Position numbers and translations under genes: made by a program
Notes under the pieces: model-generated
The model's database searches: none
What the model saw: only the letters and a program-made list of their open reading frames with translations
Told to the model about the DNA's origin: nothing
Source: Kocuria rosea
GTDB taxonomy: Bacteria; Actinomycetota; Actinomycetes; Actinomycetales; Micrococcaceae
Direction: 5' to 3'
Length of the DNA: 64,000 nucleotides
NCBI RefSeq assembly: GCF_006094695.1
Contig: NZ_CP035103.1
Span: 372,001-436,000 of the forward strand
Part shown: positions 34,050-43,549 of the stretch, one piece after another
How positions within the stretch are numbered: position 1 is the first letter of the stretch
Layout: each line of letters starts with the position of its first letter

Positions 34050-35028
34050 GAGAGCTAAGAGTAGCGCTACTGTCAGTCTGTCTGGGCCGATATCGCCTCG
34101 ACCCGTCACGGGGGTGTGGTGGGGGTTGCTGGGTGTCACCGCGTTCTCCTTCACGGTGCCTTTCACCCGGGTGGCGGTCGAGGGCCTGGACCCGTTGTTC
34201 ATCGGCGCCGCCCGGGCGGTCGTGGCCTCGGTGCTGGCCGCCGCCGCGCTGGTGCTGACCCGCCAACGACTTCCGCGCGGGTCCCAGTGGGTGCGGCTGG
34301 CCGTGGTCGCCGGTGGGGTGGTGGCCGGGTTCCCGTTGCTGACCTCCTACGCCCTGACTACGACTCCGGCCAGCCATGGTGCGGTGGTGATCGCCCTGCT
34401 GCCGGCCGCCACGGCGGTGATGGCCGTGCTGCGCACCCGTGAGCGCCCCGCCCGCGCGTTCTGGGTGATCACCGGGATCGGGGCGGTGGTGGCGATCGTC
34501 TTCGCCTCGGTGTCCTCGGGTGGCCTCGGGCAGCTGCACGGGGCCGACGTGCTGCTGCTGGGCGCGGTCGCCGCCGCGGCCATCGGTTACGCCGAGGGCG
34601 GGCTGCTGGCCCGAGAGCTCGGCGCCTGGCAGACCATCTCCTGGGCCCTGGTGCTCGCCTTCCCGGTGATGGTCGCCCTGACCCTGGCCTCGGTGTACCA
34701 GCAGCCCCCCGTGGGCACCCCGGTGCAGTGGGCCGCGTTTGCCTACCTCGGGGTGATCAGCATGTTCCTGGGCTTCTTCGCCTGGTACCGCGGCCTGGGG
34801 CTGGGTCCCATGGCCCAGGTCAGTCAGATCCAGCTCGCCCAACCCGTGCTGAGCATCCTCTGGGCCGGGCTGATGCTCGGCGAGCACCTCACGCCCACCA
34901 CCATCGTCGGGGGCCTGGCCGTCATCCTCTGCGCCGGCCTGGCCGTGCGGGTCCGGCTGAACCCCGCCCCGCGCGGTCAAGCCCCCTGGAGTGGTGTAGC
35001 GATCTTTCGTGTAAGGGTCAGGCTGTGA
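34048..35028 (+). CDS. EamA/DMT-family exporter, 3' end altered by IS256
   Basis: About 310 native residues with ten hydrophobic segments in two EamA repeats ([61 protein letters not shown]; ending [19 protein letters not shown]). It probably exports amino acids or metabolites. The IS256 element begins at 34990, so the final codons ([11 protein letters not shown]) come from the IS end; the transmembrane core is intact and the protein may work. The ATG at 34048 interlocks with the divergent regulator start; GTG 34113 is an alternative. Confidence 0.88.
   Translation: MRAKSSATVSLSGPISPRPVTGVWWGLLGVTAFSFTVPFTRVAVEGLDPLFIGAARAVVASVLAAAALVLTRQRLPRGSQWVRLAVVAGGVVAGFPLLTSYALTTTPASHGAVVIALLPAATAVMAVLRTRERPARAFWVITGIGAVVAIVFASVSSGGLGQLHGADVLLLGAVAAAAIGYAEGGLLARELGAWQTISWALVLAFPVMVALTLASVYQQPPVGTPVQWAAFAYLGVISMFLGFFAWYRGLGLGPMAQVSQIQLAQPVLSILWAGLMLGEHLTPTTIVGGLAVILCAGLAVRVRLNPAPRGQAPWSGVAIFRVRVRL
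34060..34071. promoter_or_regulatory. Palindromic operator between MocR-type gene and exporter
   Basis: AGTAGCGCTACT is a perfect 12-bp palindrome 11 bp upstream of the regulator start and just inside the exporter start. Its place between divergent genes suits a GntR-family operator, but it would lie within the first codons of the exporter if the 34048 start is real. Confidence 0.5.
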
Positions 35029-36371
35029 GCGCGGTCAGGGGGTCGGTGGTCACCTCGCTTCCGGTGTCCGCGACGGTGGTGAGCCGGCAGCGGGTGAGGA
35101 CCTCGAGGCCGAGATAGCGGCGGCCTTCGGCCCACTCGTCGGTCTGCTCGGCCAGCACGGCTCCCACGAGGCGGACGATGGCTTGCCGGTTGGGGAAGAT
35201 CCCGACCGCGTCGGTCCGGCGCCGGATCTCCCGGTTCAGCCGCTCAGCTGGGTTGTTGGACCAGATCTGGGCCCAGACGTCCTTGGGGAAGTTCGTGAAC
35301 GCGAGGATGTCCTCACGGGCATCGGCCAGGTATTCAGCCACCGCGGGCAGCTTCTCGGCGACGTAGTCCAGCAACCGGTCGAACTGGGCGTTCACGGCTG
35401 TCGCGTCGGGCTGGTCGTAGACGCTGTGGAGCATGGCTTTGACGGCCGGCCACATGGACTTCGGGCAAATCGACATGAGATTGGCCGCGTAGTGGGTGCG
35501 GCACCTCTGCCAGGACGCCCCGGGCAGGTTCGCCGCGATCGCGTCCTTGAGCCCGGCGTGGGCGTCACTGGTGACCAGGCGGACCCCGCCCAGGCCGCGG
35601 GCCACCAGATCGGCGAAGAACTCGTTCCAGGCCGCCCCGGTCTCGGCCGTGGCCACCCGCATGCCCAGGACCTCACGGTGGCCGTCACCGTTGACCCCGG
35701 TGGCCAGGAGCACGACCGCGTTCACCACGCGCCCGCCCTCGCGGACTTTCATCGTCAGTGCGTCGGCGGCGACGAAGGTGAACGGCCCGACGTCCCCGAG
35801 GGGCCGGTGGCGGAAGGACTCCACGTGCTCGTCGAGGTCACCGGCCATCCTTGAGACCTGGGACTTCGACAGGGCGTTGATCCCAAGGGTCTTCACCAGC
35901 TTGTCCATCCGGCGGGTCGAGACCCCGGCGAGGTAGCAGTCGGCGACCACGGTGATCAGCGCGGACTCGGCCCGCTTGCGGCGCTCCAGCAACCACTCCG
36001 GGAAGTAGGTGCCGGCCCGCAGTTTCGGGACGGCTACGTCGATCGTGCCCACGCGGGTGTCGAGGTCGCGGTGGCGGTAGCCGTTGCGCTGGGTTACCCG
36101 CTCGGGAGCGGGTCGGCCCCACTCGGCGCCGACCACCGCGTCCGCGTCGGCGGAGAGCAGCGCGTTGATCACCGTCTGCAGCAGGTTGCGCATCAGATCC
36201 GGCGAGGCTTCGGACAGGGCTTCACCGAGCAGGCCGGTGGGGTCGACAATGTGAGGAGCGGTCATCGTGATGATGTCCTTTCGAGGGTGCTGTGAGAGGT
36301 GAACTCGAAAGATCTCACGGTGGCCGCGCCCTCGTCCGCAACGACGAGCAGGGCCACCGCGCTACACCACT
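34990..36371 (-). mobile_element. IS256-family element, copy 1 (1382 bp)
   Basis: Ends carry AGTGGTGTAGCG at the left and its inverse at the right, around an intact transposase gene. The 8-bp flanks (CCCCCTGG and ATCGGGGG) do not match, so no target duplication is visible. This suggests a rearrangement at this copy after insertion. Confidence 0.85.
35018..36265 (-). CDS. IS256-family transposase
   Basis: A 415-residue mutator-type DDE transposase: [62 protein letters not shown] with the first Asp, [14 protein letters not shown] with the second, [13 protein letters not shown] and [23 protein letters not shown] with the Glu. Full length, so probably active. It differs clearly from the second IS256 enzyme at 45.5 kb. 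Confidence 0.95.
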   Translation of the reverse strand: MTAPHIVDPTGLLGEALSEASPDLMRNLLQTVINALLSADADAVVGAEWGRPAPERVTQRNGYRHRDLDTRVGTIDVAVPKLRAGTYFPEWLLERRKRAESALITVVADCYLAGVSTRRMDKLVKTLGINALSKSQVSRMAGDLDEHVESFRHRPLGDVGPFTFVAADALTMKVREGGRVVNAVVLLATGVNGDGHREVLGMRVATAETGAAWNEFFADLVARGLGGVRLVTSDAHAGLKDAIAANLPGASWQRCRTHYAANLMSICPKSMWPAVKAMLHSVYDQPDATAVNAQFDRLLDYVAEKLPAVAEYLADAREDILAFTNFPKDVWAQIWSNNPAERLNREIRRRTDAVGIFPNRQAIVRLVGAVLAEQTDEWAEGRRYLGLEVLTRCRLTTVADTGSEVTTDPLTALTA

Positions 36372-36457
36372 ATCGGGGGCTCAACTCCCCGCGCACGTGA
36401 CCTCGTGGCATCGTTCTCCTCGGTTCCCCATCGCGATAGGGGTTCGAAGCGGGCTCA

Positions 36458-36967
36458 TCACTCGTTGATGCCCAAGACCGTGGTGTCGGCCTCAACGTCA
36501 TGGGTAACCACTGCGCCGGCGCCAATTTTCGACCCGGCCCCGAGCGTGACCGGGCCGATGACTTTCGCCCCGGAACCGAGGAGCGCCCGGTCCCCGACGA
36601 CGGCGTGGCGCCGGCCCGGGGAGCCGTCGCCGACGAAGCTCGCACCCTGATAGATGGTCACGTCGTCGCCGATCACACTGGTCTCCCCGATGATGACCTC
36701 GCTGCCGTGGTCGATGAACAACCGGTGCCCGATCACCGCACCGGGGTGAATGGTGATACCGGTGACCTTCGCCGCGGCAGTGGCGATGGCCTGGGCTGCG
36801 GGTCTACTCCACCGGGTGGACCACAGCCGGTGGGCGATGCGGTGGGCGGCCACCGCGTGCAGGCCCGGATAGCTCAGCAGCGTCGCGACAGTACCTTGCC
36901 CGGCGGGGTCGGCAGCGGCGATCGCGCGGGCATCTGCCAAGACACTGGGACGGGTGGGCTCGGCCAT
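36458..36967 (-). CDS. cysE: Serine O-acetyltransferase
   Basis: Left-handed parallel beta-helix acyltransferase of about 169 residues making O-acetylserine from serine and acetyl-CoA for cysteine synthase. The hexapeptide repeat region shows GITIHPGAVIGHRLFIDHGSEVIIGETSVIGDDVTIYQGASFVGDG and LLGSGAKVIGPVTLGAGSKIGAGAVVTHDV, with the catalytic His-Asp motif in IDHG. It ends VLGINE, shorter than many homologues that run on past VVGIPA. The IS256 end lies 86 bp away, and the tail may have been trimmed. Its natural partner cysK is 33 kb away. Confidence 0.92.
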   Translation of the reverse strand: MAEPTRPSVLADARAIAAADPAGQGTVATLLSYPGLHAVAAHRIAHRLWSTRWSRPAAQAIATAAAKVTGITIHPGAVIGHRLFIDHGSEVIIGETSVIGDDVTIYQGASFVGDGSPGRRHAVVGDRALLGSGAKVIGPVTLGAGSKIGAGAVVTHDVEADTTVLGINE

Positions 36968-37008
36968 GGCCACACCTTAGAGGACGCCCGACCGGGGGAT
37001 TAGAACCC

Positions 37009-37040
37009 GCTTTACATATGGCCCGGTTAGCGGTCCGCAA
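37009..37040 (+). repeat. Dispersed CATATGG repeat, copy D
   Basis: GCTTTACATATGGCCCGG followed by TTAGCGGTCCGCAACTC. It lies upstream of cysE, between cysE and the IclR gene; shares the core with copies B, C, E and F. Confidence 0.65.
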
Positions 37041-37209
37041 CTCACGGGAGTTTTCGCATCCCCGACTCGGTGACCCAGCGCCCGCGACGGTTGCCGCCGA
37101 ACTTTGCGGCGAGTTGCCACGTGGTGCGAAGGCTTCCGTTGTGTTCTCTTCACCATCCTCGTGGGTCGAGGAATTCCACGTATGAAGACGTTCGGGAATG
37201 ACGAGTGGA

Positions 37210-38013
37210 TCACTGAGTCCGTGCAGCGCATCCGAGTCGTTGGGACACTTTTTCGGAGGCGGCTTTGCAGGCGGCCACGAGGTGGGTGACCTGTTCCTCG
37301 GTGACCCGGTAGCGCGGTGCTGCGATCATCACGGTGGCGACAAGTTCGTCACGGTGGTCGAGGACGGGGGTGGCTACGCCTACTTCGTCCACGGAGGTTT
37401 TGCCGTAGTTGACGGCCACGCCTTCTGCGCTGACTTCGCGCAGGAGTTGCTGATAGGTGTCGATGCCGGTGTCGGTGGCGGTGAAGTGGTTGATGGTGCC
37501 CGACAGGAGGAGGGCGCGGACTCGTTCGGGGGGTTGAGCGGCGAGGAAGGTTTGCACGGAGGCGCTGAGGGCGGTGTTGTACCGGGTGCCCAGCGGGGTG
37601 GTGTGCTTGATCTGCTGGGGGCTGGGGATTTGTTCCACGCAGACGGCCTCGTTGCCGTTCCAGACCATGAGTGCGCTGGTCTCCCCGGTCTGCTCGGTGA
37701 GTTCCTGGAGCACGGGGTAGGCCACGCGGCGTTCGTCGAGGTCGGCCAGCAGGGGCCCGGTCATGGTGATCAGGCCCAGCCCCAGGCGGAAGAGCCGGGT
37801 CTGCGGGTCGCGCTCGACCAGGTTCTCCTGCTCGAGGGTGGCGAGGATGCGCGAGACCGTGCTCTTGTGCAACCCGACCCGGCCGGCGATCTCGGTGACG
37901 CCCAGCTGAGGTTCCTGTGCTGAGAAGCAGCGCAGCACGCCGATGGCGTTGGAGACGACCGAGGCCGTGCGAGCTTCCGCGGTGGACGAGGTGTTGTCAG
38001 ATGATGAAGTCAT
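37210..38013 (-). CDS. IclR-family transcriptional regulator
   Basis: A 267-residue IclR protein. The helix-turn-helix is LGVTEIAGRVGLHKSTVSRILATLEQENLVERD near residues 34-66; the effector domain has RRVAYPVLQELTEQTGETSALMVWNGNEAVCVEQI and the late YRVTEEQVTHLVAACKAASEKVSQRLG. ATG at 38013 is preferred to a longer upstream frame. Adjacent creatinase and MHS transporter genes on the same strand suggest it controls creatine catabolism; a matching inverted repeat stands before the transporter gene. Confidence 0.9.
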   Translation of the reverse strand: MTSSSDNTSSTAEARTASVVSNAIGVLRCFSAQEPQLGVTEIAGRVGLHKSTVSRILATLEQENLVERDPQTRLFRLGLGLITMTGPLLADLDERRVAYPVLQELTEQTGETSALMVWNGNEAVCVEQIPSPQQIKHTTPLGTRYNTALSASVQTFLAAQPPERVRALLLSGTINHFTATDTGIDTYQQLLREVSAEGVAVNYGKTSVDEVGVATPVLDHRDELVATVMIAAPRYRVTEEQVTHLVAACKAASEKVSQRLGCAARTQ

Positions 38014-38309
38014 AGGGTTCCTTATTCTCCATGCGATGAACCCCACGGCCCCGATATCGACGGTGACGCCCTCCGGTGCATGGCGCCCTCTGGACTGGCT
38101 GCACACAGCCGGGCGGTGATCCGGACTCCGATGACCTCATCCTCGCGCAGGGCGTTTCTGGCGCCCTTCGCCTTCATGGCTGTCGAGCGCGGCTCCGTGC
38201 TCGAGGGACGAGTCAGGGAAGGCGTCCGGGGTTGCGCTGTCGTGGCACTGGTCCTCGTCGGGGACGCCGGCAGGCGGCGCCGCGTGGGCGACGCCGCCTG
38301 CCGTGCGAA

Positions 38310-39572
38310 CTAGGCGGACACGATGTTGTGCTCGGGGCCGTACGGGAACTTCGTGATGTTCTCCGCCCCGTCCTCACCGATGACGAGGATGTCGTGCTCG
38401 CGGTAGCCGCCGGCGCCCGGCTCGCCGTCGGCGACCGTGATCATGGGCTCCATGGACACGACCATGCCCGGCTCCAGGACCGTGTCGATGTCCTCGCGCA
38501 GCTCCAGGCCGGCCTCGCGGCCGTAGTAGTGGCTGAGCACGCCGAAGGAGTGGCCGTAGCCGAAGGTGCGGTTGGCGAGCAGGCCGTGGGAGATGAAGAT
38601 CTCGTTGAGCTCCGCGGCGATGTCCTTGCACACCGCCCCGGGCTTGATCAGCTCCAGGCCGCGCTCGTGCACCTGGACGTTGATCTCCCACAGCTCGCGC
38701 GAGCGGGCGTCCGGCTCGCCGAGGAACAGGGTGCGCTCCAGGGCGGTGTAGTACCCGGAGGTCATCGGGAAGCAGTTCAGGGACAGGATGTCCCCGCGCC
38801 GGAGCTTGCGGGTGGTGGCCCAGTTGTGGGCGCCGTCGGTGTTGATCCCGGACTGGAACCACACCCAGGTGTCGCGGACCTCGCGGTGCGGGAAGGTGCG
38901 GGCGATCTCGTGGACCATCGCCTCGGTGCCGGCCAGGGCGACTTCGTACTCGGTGACGCCCTCGCGGATCGCGTTGCGGATGGCCTCGCCGCCGAGGTCG
39001 CCGATGCGGGCGCCGTGCTTGATGACCTCGATCTCCTCGGCGGACTTGAGCATGCGCTGGCGCATGGCGTCCTGGGAGACGTCGGTGAGCTCGGCGCCCT
39101 CGAACGCGGCCTGGATGCGCCGGCGGGTCAGCAGCGGCAGGGCGTCGTCCTCGACGCCGATCCGGCGGGCGGTGACGCCGCGCCGGCGCAGGGCTTCCTG
39201 GAGGCCGTAGTAGAAGTTGTCGCGCTGCCAGTCGGTGTAGACGATGTTCTCGCCGTAGCTGGTGCGCCACGGCATGCCGGCGTCGATGTTGGCGGTGACC
39301 GTGACGGAGTCGTCGGCGGTGACGACCAGGGCGTAGTTGCGCCCGAACGTGGTGTAGAGGAAGTCCGAGTAGTACTTGATGCCGTGGTAGCTGGTCAGGA
39401 TCACGGCGTCGAGGTCCTTGGCGGCCATGATCCGGCGCAGGCCGGTGAGGCGGCGCTCGAACTCGGCGTCGGAGAAGGTCAGCTGCTGCTTGACCCCGTT
39501 GTGCAGGACCTTCAGGCGCTCGAGCTCGGCGACGGAGGCGGCGGGGGCGGTGGTGGTGGGCGAGGTGGTCAT
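38310..39572 (-). CDS. Creatinase (creatine amidinohydrolase)
   Basis: Hydrolyses creatine to sarcosine and urea. The 420-residue protein follows the pita-bread creatinase sequence closely from HNGVKQQLTFSDAEFERRLTGLRRIMAAKDLDAVILTSYHGIKYYSDFLY to the end (ENITKFPYGPEHNIV). Active-site features include FGYGHSFGVLSHYYGREAG (catalytic His), YYTALERTLFLGEP, VVSMEPMITV and the substrate-binding Phe/Arg region. It lacks the metal ligands of M24 aminopeptidases, as true creatinases do. ATG start with AAAGGA upstream. No sarcosine oxidase or urease is in the window. Confidence 0.93.
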   Translation of the reverse strand: MTTSPTTTAPAASVAELERLKVLHNGVKQQLTFSDAEFERRLTGLRRIMAAKDLDAVILTSYHGIKYYSDFLYTTFGRNYALVVTADDSVTVTANIDAGMPWRTSYGENIVYTDWQRDNFYYGLQEALRRRGVTARRIGVEDDALPLLTRRRIQAAFEGAELTDVSQDAMRQRMLKSAEEIEVIKHGARIGDLGGEAIRNAIREGVTEYEVALAGTEAMVHEIARTFPHREVRDTWVWFQSGINTDGAHNWATTRKLRRGDILSLNCFPMTSGYYTALERTLFLGEPDARSRELWEINVQVHERGLELIKPGAVCKDIAAELNEIFISHGLLANRTFGYGHSFGVLSHYYGREAGLELREDIDTVLEPGMVVSMEPMITVADGEPGAGGYREHDILVIGEDGAENITKFPYGPEHNIVSA

Positions 39573-39657
39573 GGTCGTCCTTTCACAGGCGATGTATCGA
39601 GACGGATGGTGGGGTGGCGCCGGTGGGCGCCACCGGTGGGAGGGGAATCGAGGTGCT

Positions 39658-40995
39658 TCAGCGTGTCAGTGGCTTGTTGCACGTCTCCCGGGAGAGGGCG
39701 ACGGCGACGAAGGACACCGCTGCGGCGGCCATGAGGTACCAGGCCGGGGCGAGGTTCGTGGCGAAGACGGAGATCAGCAGAGTGGCCATGAACGGGGCGG
39801 TGCCGCCGAAGACGGCGTTGGACAGGTTGAAGCTCACGGCGAAGCCGCTGTAGCGGATGCGAGTGGGGAACTGTTCGGCGAGGAAGCTCGGGAGGGTGCC
39901 GTCGTTGAGGGTCAGCATGGCGCCGAGGACGACCTGGACGAGCAGCACGACCAGGAAGGACCCGGTGTCCAGGAGCATGAACAGCGGCACCGTCAGGAAG
40001 AGGAAGCTCACGGAGGCGGTCATGAGCATCTTCTTGCGCCCAAACCGGTCAGAGGCCAGTCCGGTGAGGAAGATGAACCCGATGTAGGACAGCAAGGCGA
40101 AGGAGGTGGCGAGGAAGGACTCGGTCTTGCCGAAGCCGACCTCTTCGGAGAGGTAGGTCGGCATGTAGCTGAGCAGGATGTAGAAGCCCACGGCGTTGAG
40201 CAGCACGGCCCCACAGGCGCGCAGCAGGGTGGCCCAGTGGTTGCGGAACATGTCGCGGACCGGGGCCTGGATGACCTCGTCCTCCTGGGCCAGTTCCTGG
40301 AAGACCGGGGTGTCCTCGAGCTTGGTACGGATGTAGCGGCCGATCAGGCCCATCGGTGCCGCGAGCAGGAACGGGATGCGCCAGCCCCAGGTGTTCAGCT
40401 GGTCGTCGGAGAGCACCGCGGTGAGACCGGCGACGAACAGGGACCCGAAGAGCAGGCCGGCGGCCGTGGAGGCCGGCACGACTGCGGCGTAGAGCCCGCG
40501 CCGGTTGGCGGGGGCGTACTCCACCAGGAAGGCCGAGGCCCCGGCGTACTCCCCGGCCGCAGAGAAGCCCTGCACGATGCGCACCACCAGCAGAAGTATC
40601 GGAGCGAAGACCCCGATGGTGGCGTAGCCCGGAATCAGGGCGATGCAGAACGTGGCCACCGACATGATCAGGATCGACAGGGACAGTGCGGTGCGCCGGC
40701 CGAGCTTGTCGCCGATGTGCCCCCAGACGAATCCTCCCAAGGGCCGGACGAAGAACGAGATGGCGAACAGGGCGAAGGTCGCCAGCAGTGCGGTCTGCGG
40801 GTCCGACTCGGGGAAGAAGACCACCGCGATGGTGGCGGCCAGGTACCCGTAGATCGCGTAGTCGAACCATTCGACGAAGTTGCCGATGAAGCTGGCCGAG
40901 ATGACCCGGCGTCGTGTGGAGGCGGTCACCGCGGCCACAGGATCAGGTGAATTCTGCATGGTGGGTGGCGCTCCCGCACCGGCTTCGTGCGTCAT
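39658..40995 (-). CDS. MHS-family MFS transporter, likely creatine or betaine-type uptake
   Basis: A 445-residue MFS protein of the metabolite:H+ symporter type. Signatures: IGNFVEWFDYAIYGYLAATIAVVFFP near 30, RPLGGFVWGHIGDKLGRRTALSLSILIMS near 85 and VQGFSAAGEYAGASAFLVEYAPANRRG near 140. Twelve hydrophobic segments. It is transcribed just ahead of creatinase (85-bp gap), so creatine or a related compound (creatinine, sarcosine, betaine) is the likely substrate. ATG at 40995 with GGGGGA upstream. Confidence 0.88.
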   Translation of the reverse strand: MTHEAGAGAPPTMQNSPDPVAAVTASTRRRVISASFIGNFVEWFDYAIYGYLAATIAVVFFPESDPQTALLATFALFAISFFVRPLGGFVWGHIGDKLGRRTALSLSILIMSVATFCIALIPGYATIGVFAPILLLVVRIVQGFSAAGEYAGASAFLVEYAPANRRGLYAAVVPASTAAGLLFGSLFVAGLTAVLSDDQLNTWGWRIPFLLAAPMGLIGRYIRTKLEDTPVFQELAQEDEVIQAPVRDMFRNHWATLLRACGAVLLNAVGFYILLSYMPTYLSEEVGFGKTESFLATSFALLSYIGFIFLTGLASDRFGRKKMLMTASVSFLFLTVPLFMLLDTGSFLVVLLVQVVLGAMLTLNDGTLPSFLAEQFPTRIRYSGFAVSFNLSNAVFGGTAPFMATLLISVFATNLAPAWYLMAAAAVSFVAVALSRETCNKPLTR

Positions 40996-41013
40996 GGATC
41001 CCCCAAGGGTGAG

Positions 41014-41034
41014 AGGTTGCAGGAGACGCAACCT
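41014..41034 (-). promoter_or_regulatory. Inverted repeat, candidate IclR operator
   Basis: AGGTTGC-AGGAGAC-GCAACCT (7-7-7) starts 19 bp upstream of the transporter ATG. Further TTGCA/TGCAA half sites occur at 41036-41045 and near 41152-41180. Likely operator for the creatine genes. Confidence 0.5.
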
Positions 41035-41330
41035 GGTTGCACCAAGGTAAGCTGGGTCACACGGTCCGGTCAATGGGGTTGCCAAGAATGCACCACGTTT
41101 CGTGATGATGACTACGAATCAGACCCCCAAGGAACTCCATAGAGTCAATTATCTGCAACGTAGTCGCATTAAATGCAACTGCTCGAGGCTTGCGGCCCAC
41201 TGAGTACCGCCTCGCTCACCGGCAACTCACCTGTGGTGTAGGCCCGTCGGCCATGGTCGCGCTCAGGGCGGGGTGTGAAACCCCGGGCCAAGTAAGTCCG
41301 GTAGTACCGGAGATGAGATATGCACGCCCG

Positions 41331-41366
41331 GCTTTGCATATGGCCGGTCGGCGGCCGACTGCGAGG
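41331..41366 (+). repeat. Dispersed CATATGG repeat, copy E
   Basis: GCTTTGCATATGGCCGGTCG followed by GCGGCCGACTGCGAGG. It is at the 3' end of the NarL-type regulator gene, in the spacer (41045-41378) that otherwise holds only IclR-like half sites. Confidence 0.65.
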
Positions 41367-41378
41367 AACTGTCGTAGG

Positions 41379-42011
41379 TCAGATGATGCGGTTGGTCCGG
41401 GCTCGGTCGATGGCAGCGGTGCGGTTGTCCACGCCGAGTTTGTCGTAGATGTGGATCAGGTGGGTCTTGACCGTGGCTTCGGAGATGAACAGGGCTTGGG
41501 CCAGTTGCCGGTTGGTGGCTCCGGTGGCCAGGTGCTGGAGGATCTCGATCTCTCGGGCGCTCAGGGCCGTGGCAGGGGCGGTGACGCGTTTCATCAGTTG
41601 CGCAGTGACCGTGGGGGAGAGGACCGGTCGTCCCGCGGCGGCGTCCTGGACGGCTTGGCTGATGCTGCCTGGTGGGGCGTCCTTCAACAGGTAGCCGGTG
41701 GCGCCGGCCTCGAGTGCGGCCACGATGTCCGCTTGGGTGTCGTAGGTGGTTAGGACCAGCACTGGGGGGCCGTTGAGCGTCTTGATCCGGCGGGTCGCTT
41801 CGATGCCGCCCATTCCGGATCCCATTTGCAGATCCATGACCACCACATCCACGGACACCGCCGGATCCGCCAGGGTCGCGAGGGCTTTCTGTCCGTCGGC
41901 GGCTTCGGCGGTGACGGTGATGTTGTTGAAGCCTTCCAGGACGGCGCGCAGTCCCGCGCGGACCACGGGGTGGTCGTCCACCAGCAGCACGCGGATGTCT
42001 TCAGCGTTCAT
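41379..42011 (-). CDS. NarL/LuxR-type response regulator
   Basis: A 210-residue regulator with receiver domain (VLLVDDHPVVRAGLRAVLEG, phosphoacceptor in VVVMDLQMGSGMGG near residue 59, and YLLKDAPPG) and LuxR helix-turn-helix (LSAREIEILQHLATGATNRQLAQALFISEATVKTHLIHIYDKLGV). ATG overlaps the kinase stop (ATGA). It probably controls the divergent ABC permease/ATPase pair. Confidence 0.95.
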   Translation of the reverse strand: MNAEDIRVLLVDDHPVVRAGLRAVLEGFNNITVTAEAADGQKALATLADPAVSVDVVVMDLQMGSGMGGIEATRRIKTLNGPPVLVLTTYDTQADIVAALEAGATGYLLKDAPPGSISQAVQDAAAGRPVLSPTVTAQLMKRVTAPATALSAREIEILQHLATGATNRQLAQALFISEATVKTHLIHIYDKLGVDNRTAAIDRARTNRII

Positions 42012-43306
42012 CGGTTCTCCTCGACGGCGTTCCCGGGGCCGGGGTGGGTCGGTGCGGCGGTCGGGCGCGTCAAGGGCAGGCGGATGCTGATGACGGTGCC
42101 GTTGCCGGGCTCGGATTCCAGGGTGAACGTCCCGCCCAGTTCGCGCACCCGGTGCTGCAGCTTGGTCAGCCCGTAGTGCTCCTCGTCGGTGTCCCGGTCT
42201 GCCGCGTCTGGCACGAACCCGATCCCGTCGTCGAAGACGTCCAGCGAGACGGCGTCGTCCCAGCCGGCCAGGGTGACCACCGCGGTCCGGGCCCGGGAGT
42301 GGGCGGCCACATTGGCCAGGGACGATTGGGCAGCACGCAGCAGCAGGGACTGGTACTCGGACGGCAGGTCGGGGACTTCGCCCTCGCAGCGGAATTTGCA
42401 GGTCAGATCGGCGCCGGAGGCTCGGACCCGTTGCTCGGTGTGCGCGCACACCTCCCGCAGGGCCGTGAGGAGACTCGAGTCCAGTGCCGGAGAGCTCAAA
42501 TCGCGCACGAAGCGTCGCGCCTCTGCGAGGTTTTCCACCGCGGTGGTCTCGATGATGGCGATCCGCTCCCCGGCCCGGGCGGGGTCGGCGTGCTCGAGGG
42601 ACTGCCGGGCGGCCCGGGACATCAGCACGATGGAGGACAGGCCCTGGGCAAGGGTGTCGTGGATCTCCCGGGACAGCCTCTCGCGCTCCGCTGAGCGCCC
42701 GGCCTCACGTTCTCGGTGGGCCAGTTCCGTCCGGGCGGCCTCCAGTTCACGGATGACCCGCCGGTGCCGCTGGGCGTCGCGGTACAGCCTGCGGTATCCG
42801 TGGCCGACGACGACGGCGAACACCGCCCCCACGACGGGTCCCACAACCATGGCGGCGCGGAACCCGTCGGGTCCGGTGTGCAAGAACTGCGCCACGATCA
42901 CCACGGCCGTCAGCACCACGATGCACCCCACAGCCACGGCGCGAGGCAAGAGCACGAGGTAGACGAAGAAGAGCGGGAACACCACCCAGGAGAAGTCCGA
43001 GCTCAGCAGTGTCAGCGTGCCCCACAGCACCGTGACCACCATGAGCCAAGGAAGGGCCAAAGGCCGCGGGTCCCACCCCGCCTGACGCCGGGCGGCCCTG
43101 TTCTCCGCGACCGTCCCCACCAGGTAGACCGCAGCCAACAGCGCCGCCAGACCCAGGAGCAGAACCAGCGGCCGGGCCCCTGTTCCGGAGGCGTGCGCCT
43201 GGAGCACGGCCCGCCCGGCCCCCAGCAGCAGCAGAGCCGCGAAACTCACGTGCAGGGTGATCCTCAGGGCGCCCAGGACAGCGGGGGTCGAGGTGTCCTC
43301 GTGCAC
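42008..43306 (-). CDS. NarL-type sensor histidine kinase
   Basis: A 432-residue kinase. Five to six N-terminal membrane segments (about 10-170), a coiled linker, HisKA_3 box ERLSREIHDTLAQGLSSIVLMSRAARQ near 215, and an HATPase domain (LLRAAQSSLANVAAHSRA, VFDDGIGFVP, HYGLTKLQHRVRELGGTF). No large sensor domain, so it probably senses the membrane or the neighbouring ABC transporter, as in antimicrobial or cell-envelope detection modules. GTG start with GGGAG upstream. Confidence 0.93.
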   Translation of the reverse strand: MHEDTSTPAVLGALRITLHVSFAALLLLGAGRAVLQAHASGTGARPLVLLLGLAALLAAVYLVGTVAENRAARRQAGWDPRPLALPWLMVVTVLWGTLTLLSSDFSWVVFPLFFVYLVLLPRAVAVGCIVVLTAVVIVAQFLHTGPDGFRAAMVVGPVVGAVFAVVVGHGYRRLYRDAQRHRRVIRELEAARTELAHREREAGRSAERERLSREIHDTLAQGLSSIVLMSRAARQSLEHADPARAGERIAIIETTAVENLAEARRFVRDLSSPALDSSLLTALREVCAHTEQRVRASGADLTCKFRCEGEVPDLPSEYQSLLLRAAQSSLANVAAHSRARTAVVTLAGWDDAVSLDVFDDGIGFVPDAADRDTDEEHYGLTKLQHRVRELGGTFTLESEPGNGTVISIRLPLTRPTAAPTHPGPGNAVEENR

Positions 43307-43549
43307 TTGTCTCCCTCGTCCTGGGCCACCGTCCGGCCGTGGAACCGCCCGATGGCCAGGAAGTGATCGAGGCGGTCTGTGGCCATGCTACGGAGCGGAA
43401 GGGTCGTGCGGGTCCACCAGATGGTTGATCCCTCTATCCGTGGATCGGTGCCCACGGATCGGCCGGCGGGGCGATCCCGAGCCGACCCGTTCTCGCGATG
43501 CTGGGAAGCACGCCATGCCTCCGCTACCAGCACGCACAGGAGCCTCCCC

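Noticed and set aside
38310..39572. Annotation of the creatinase as an Xaa-Pro aminopeptidase
   Set aside because: The M24 metal ligands are not all present and the sequence follows creatinase nearly block by block, including the C-terminal FPYGPE region.
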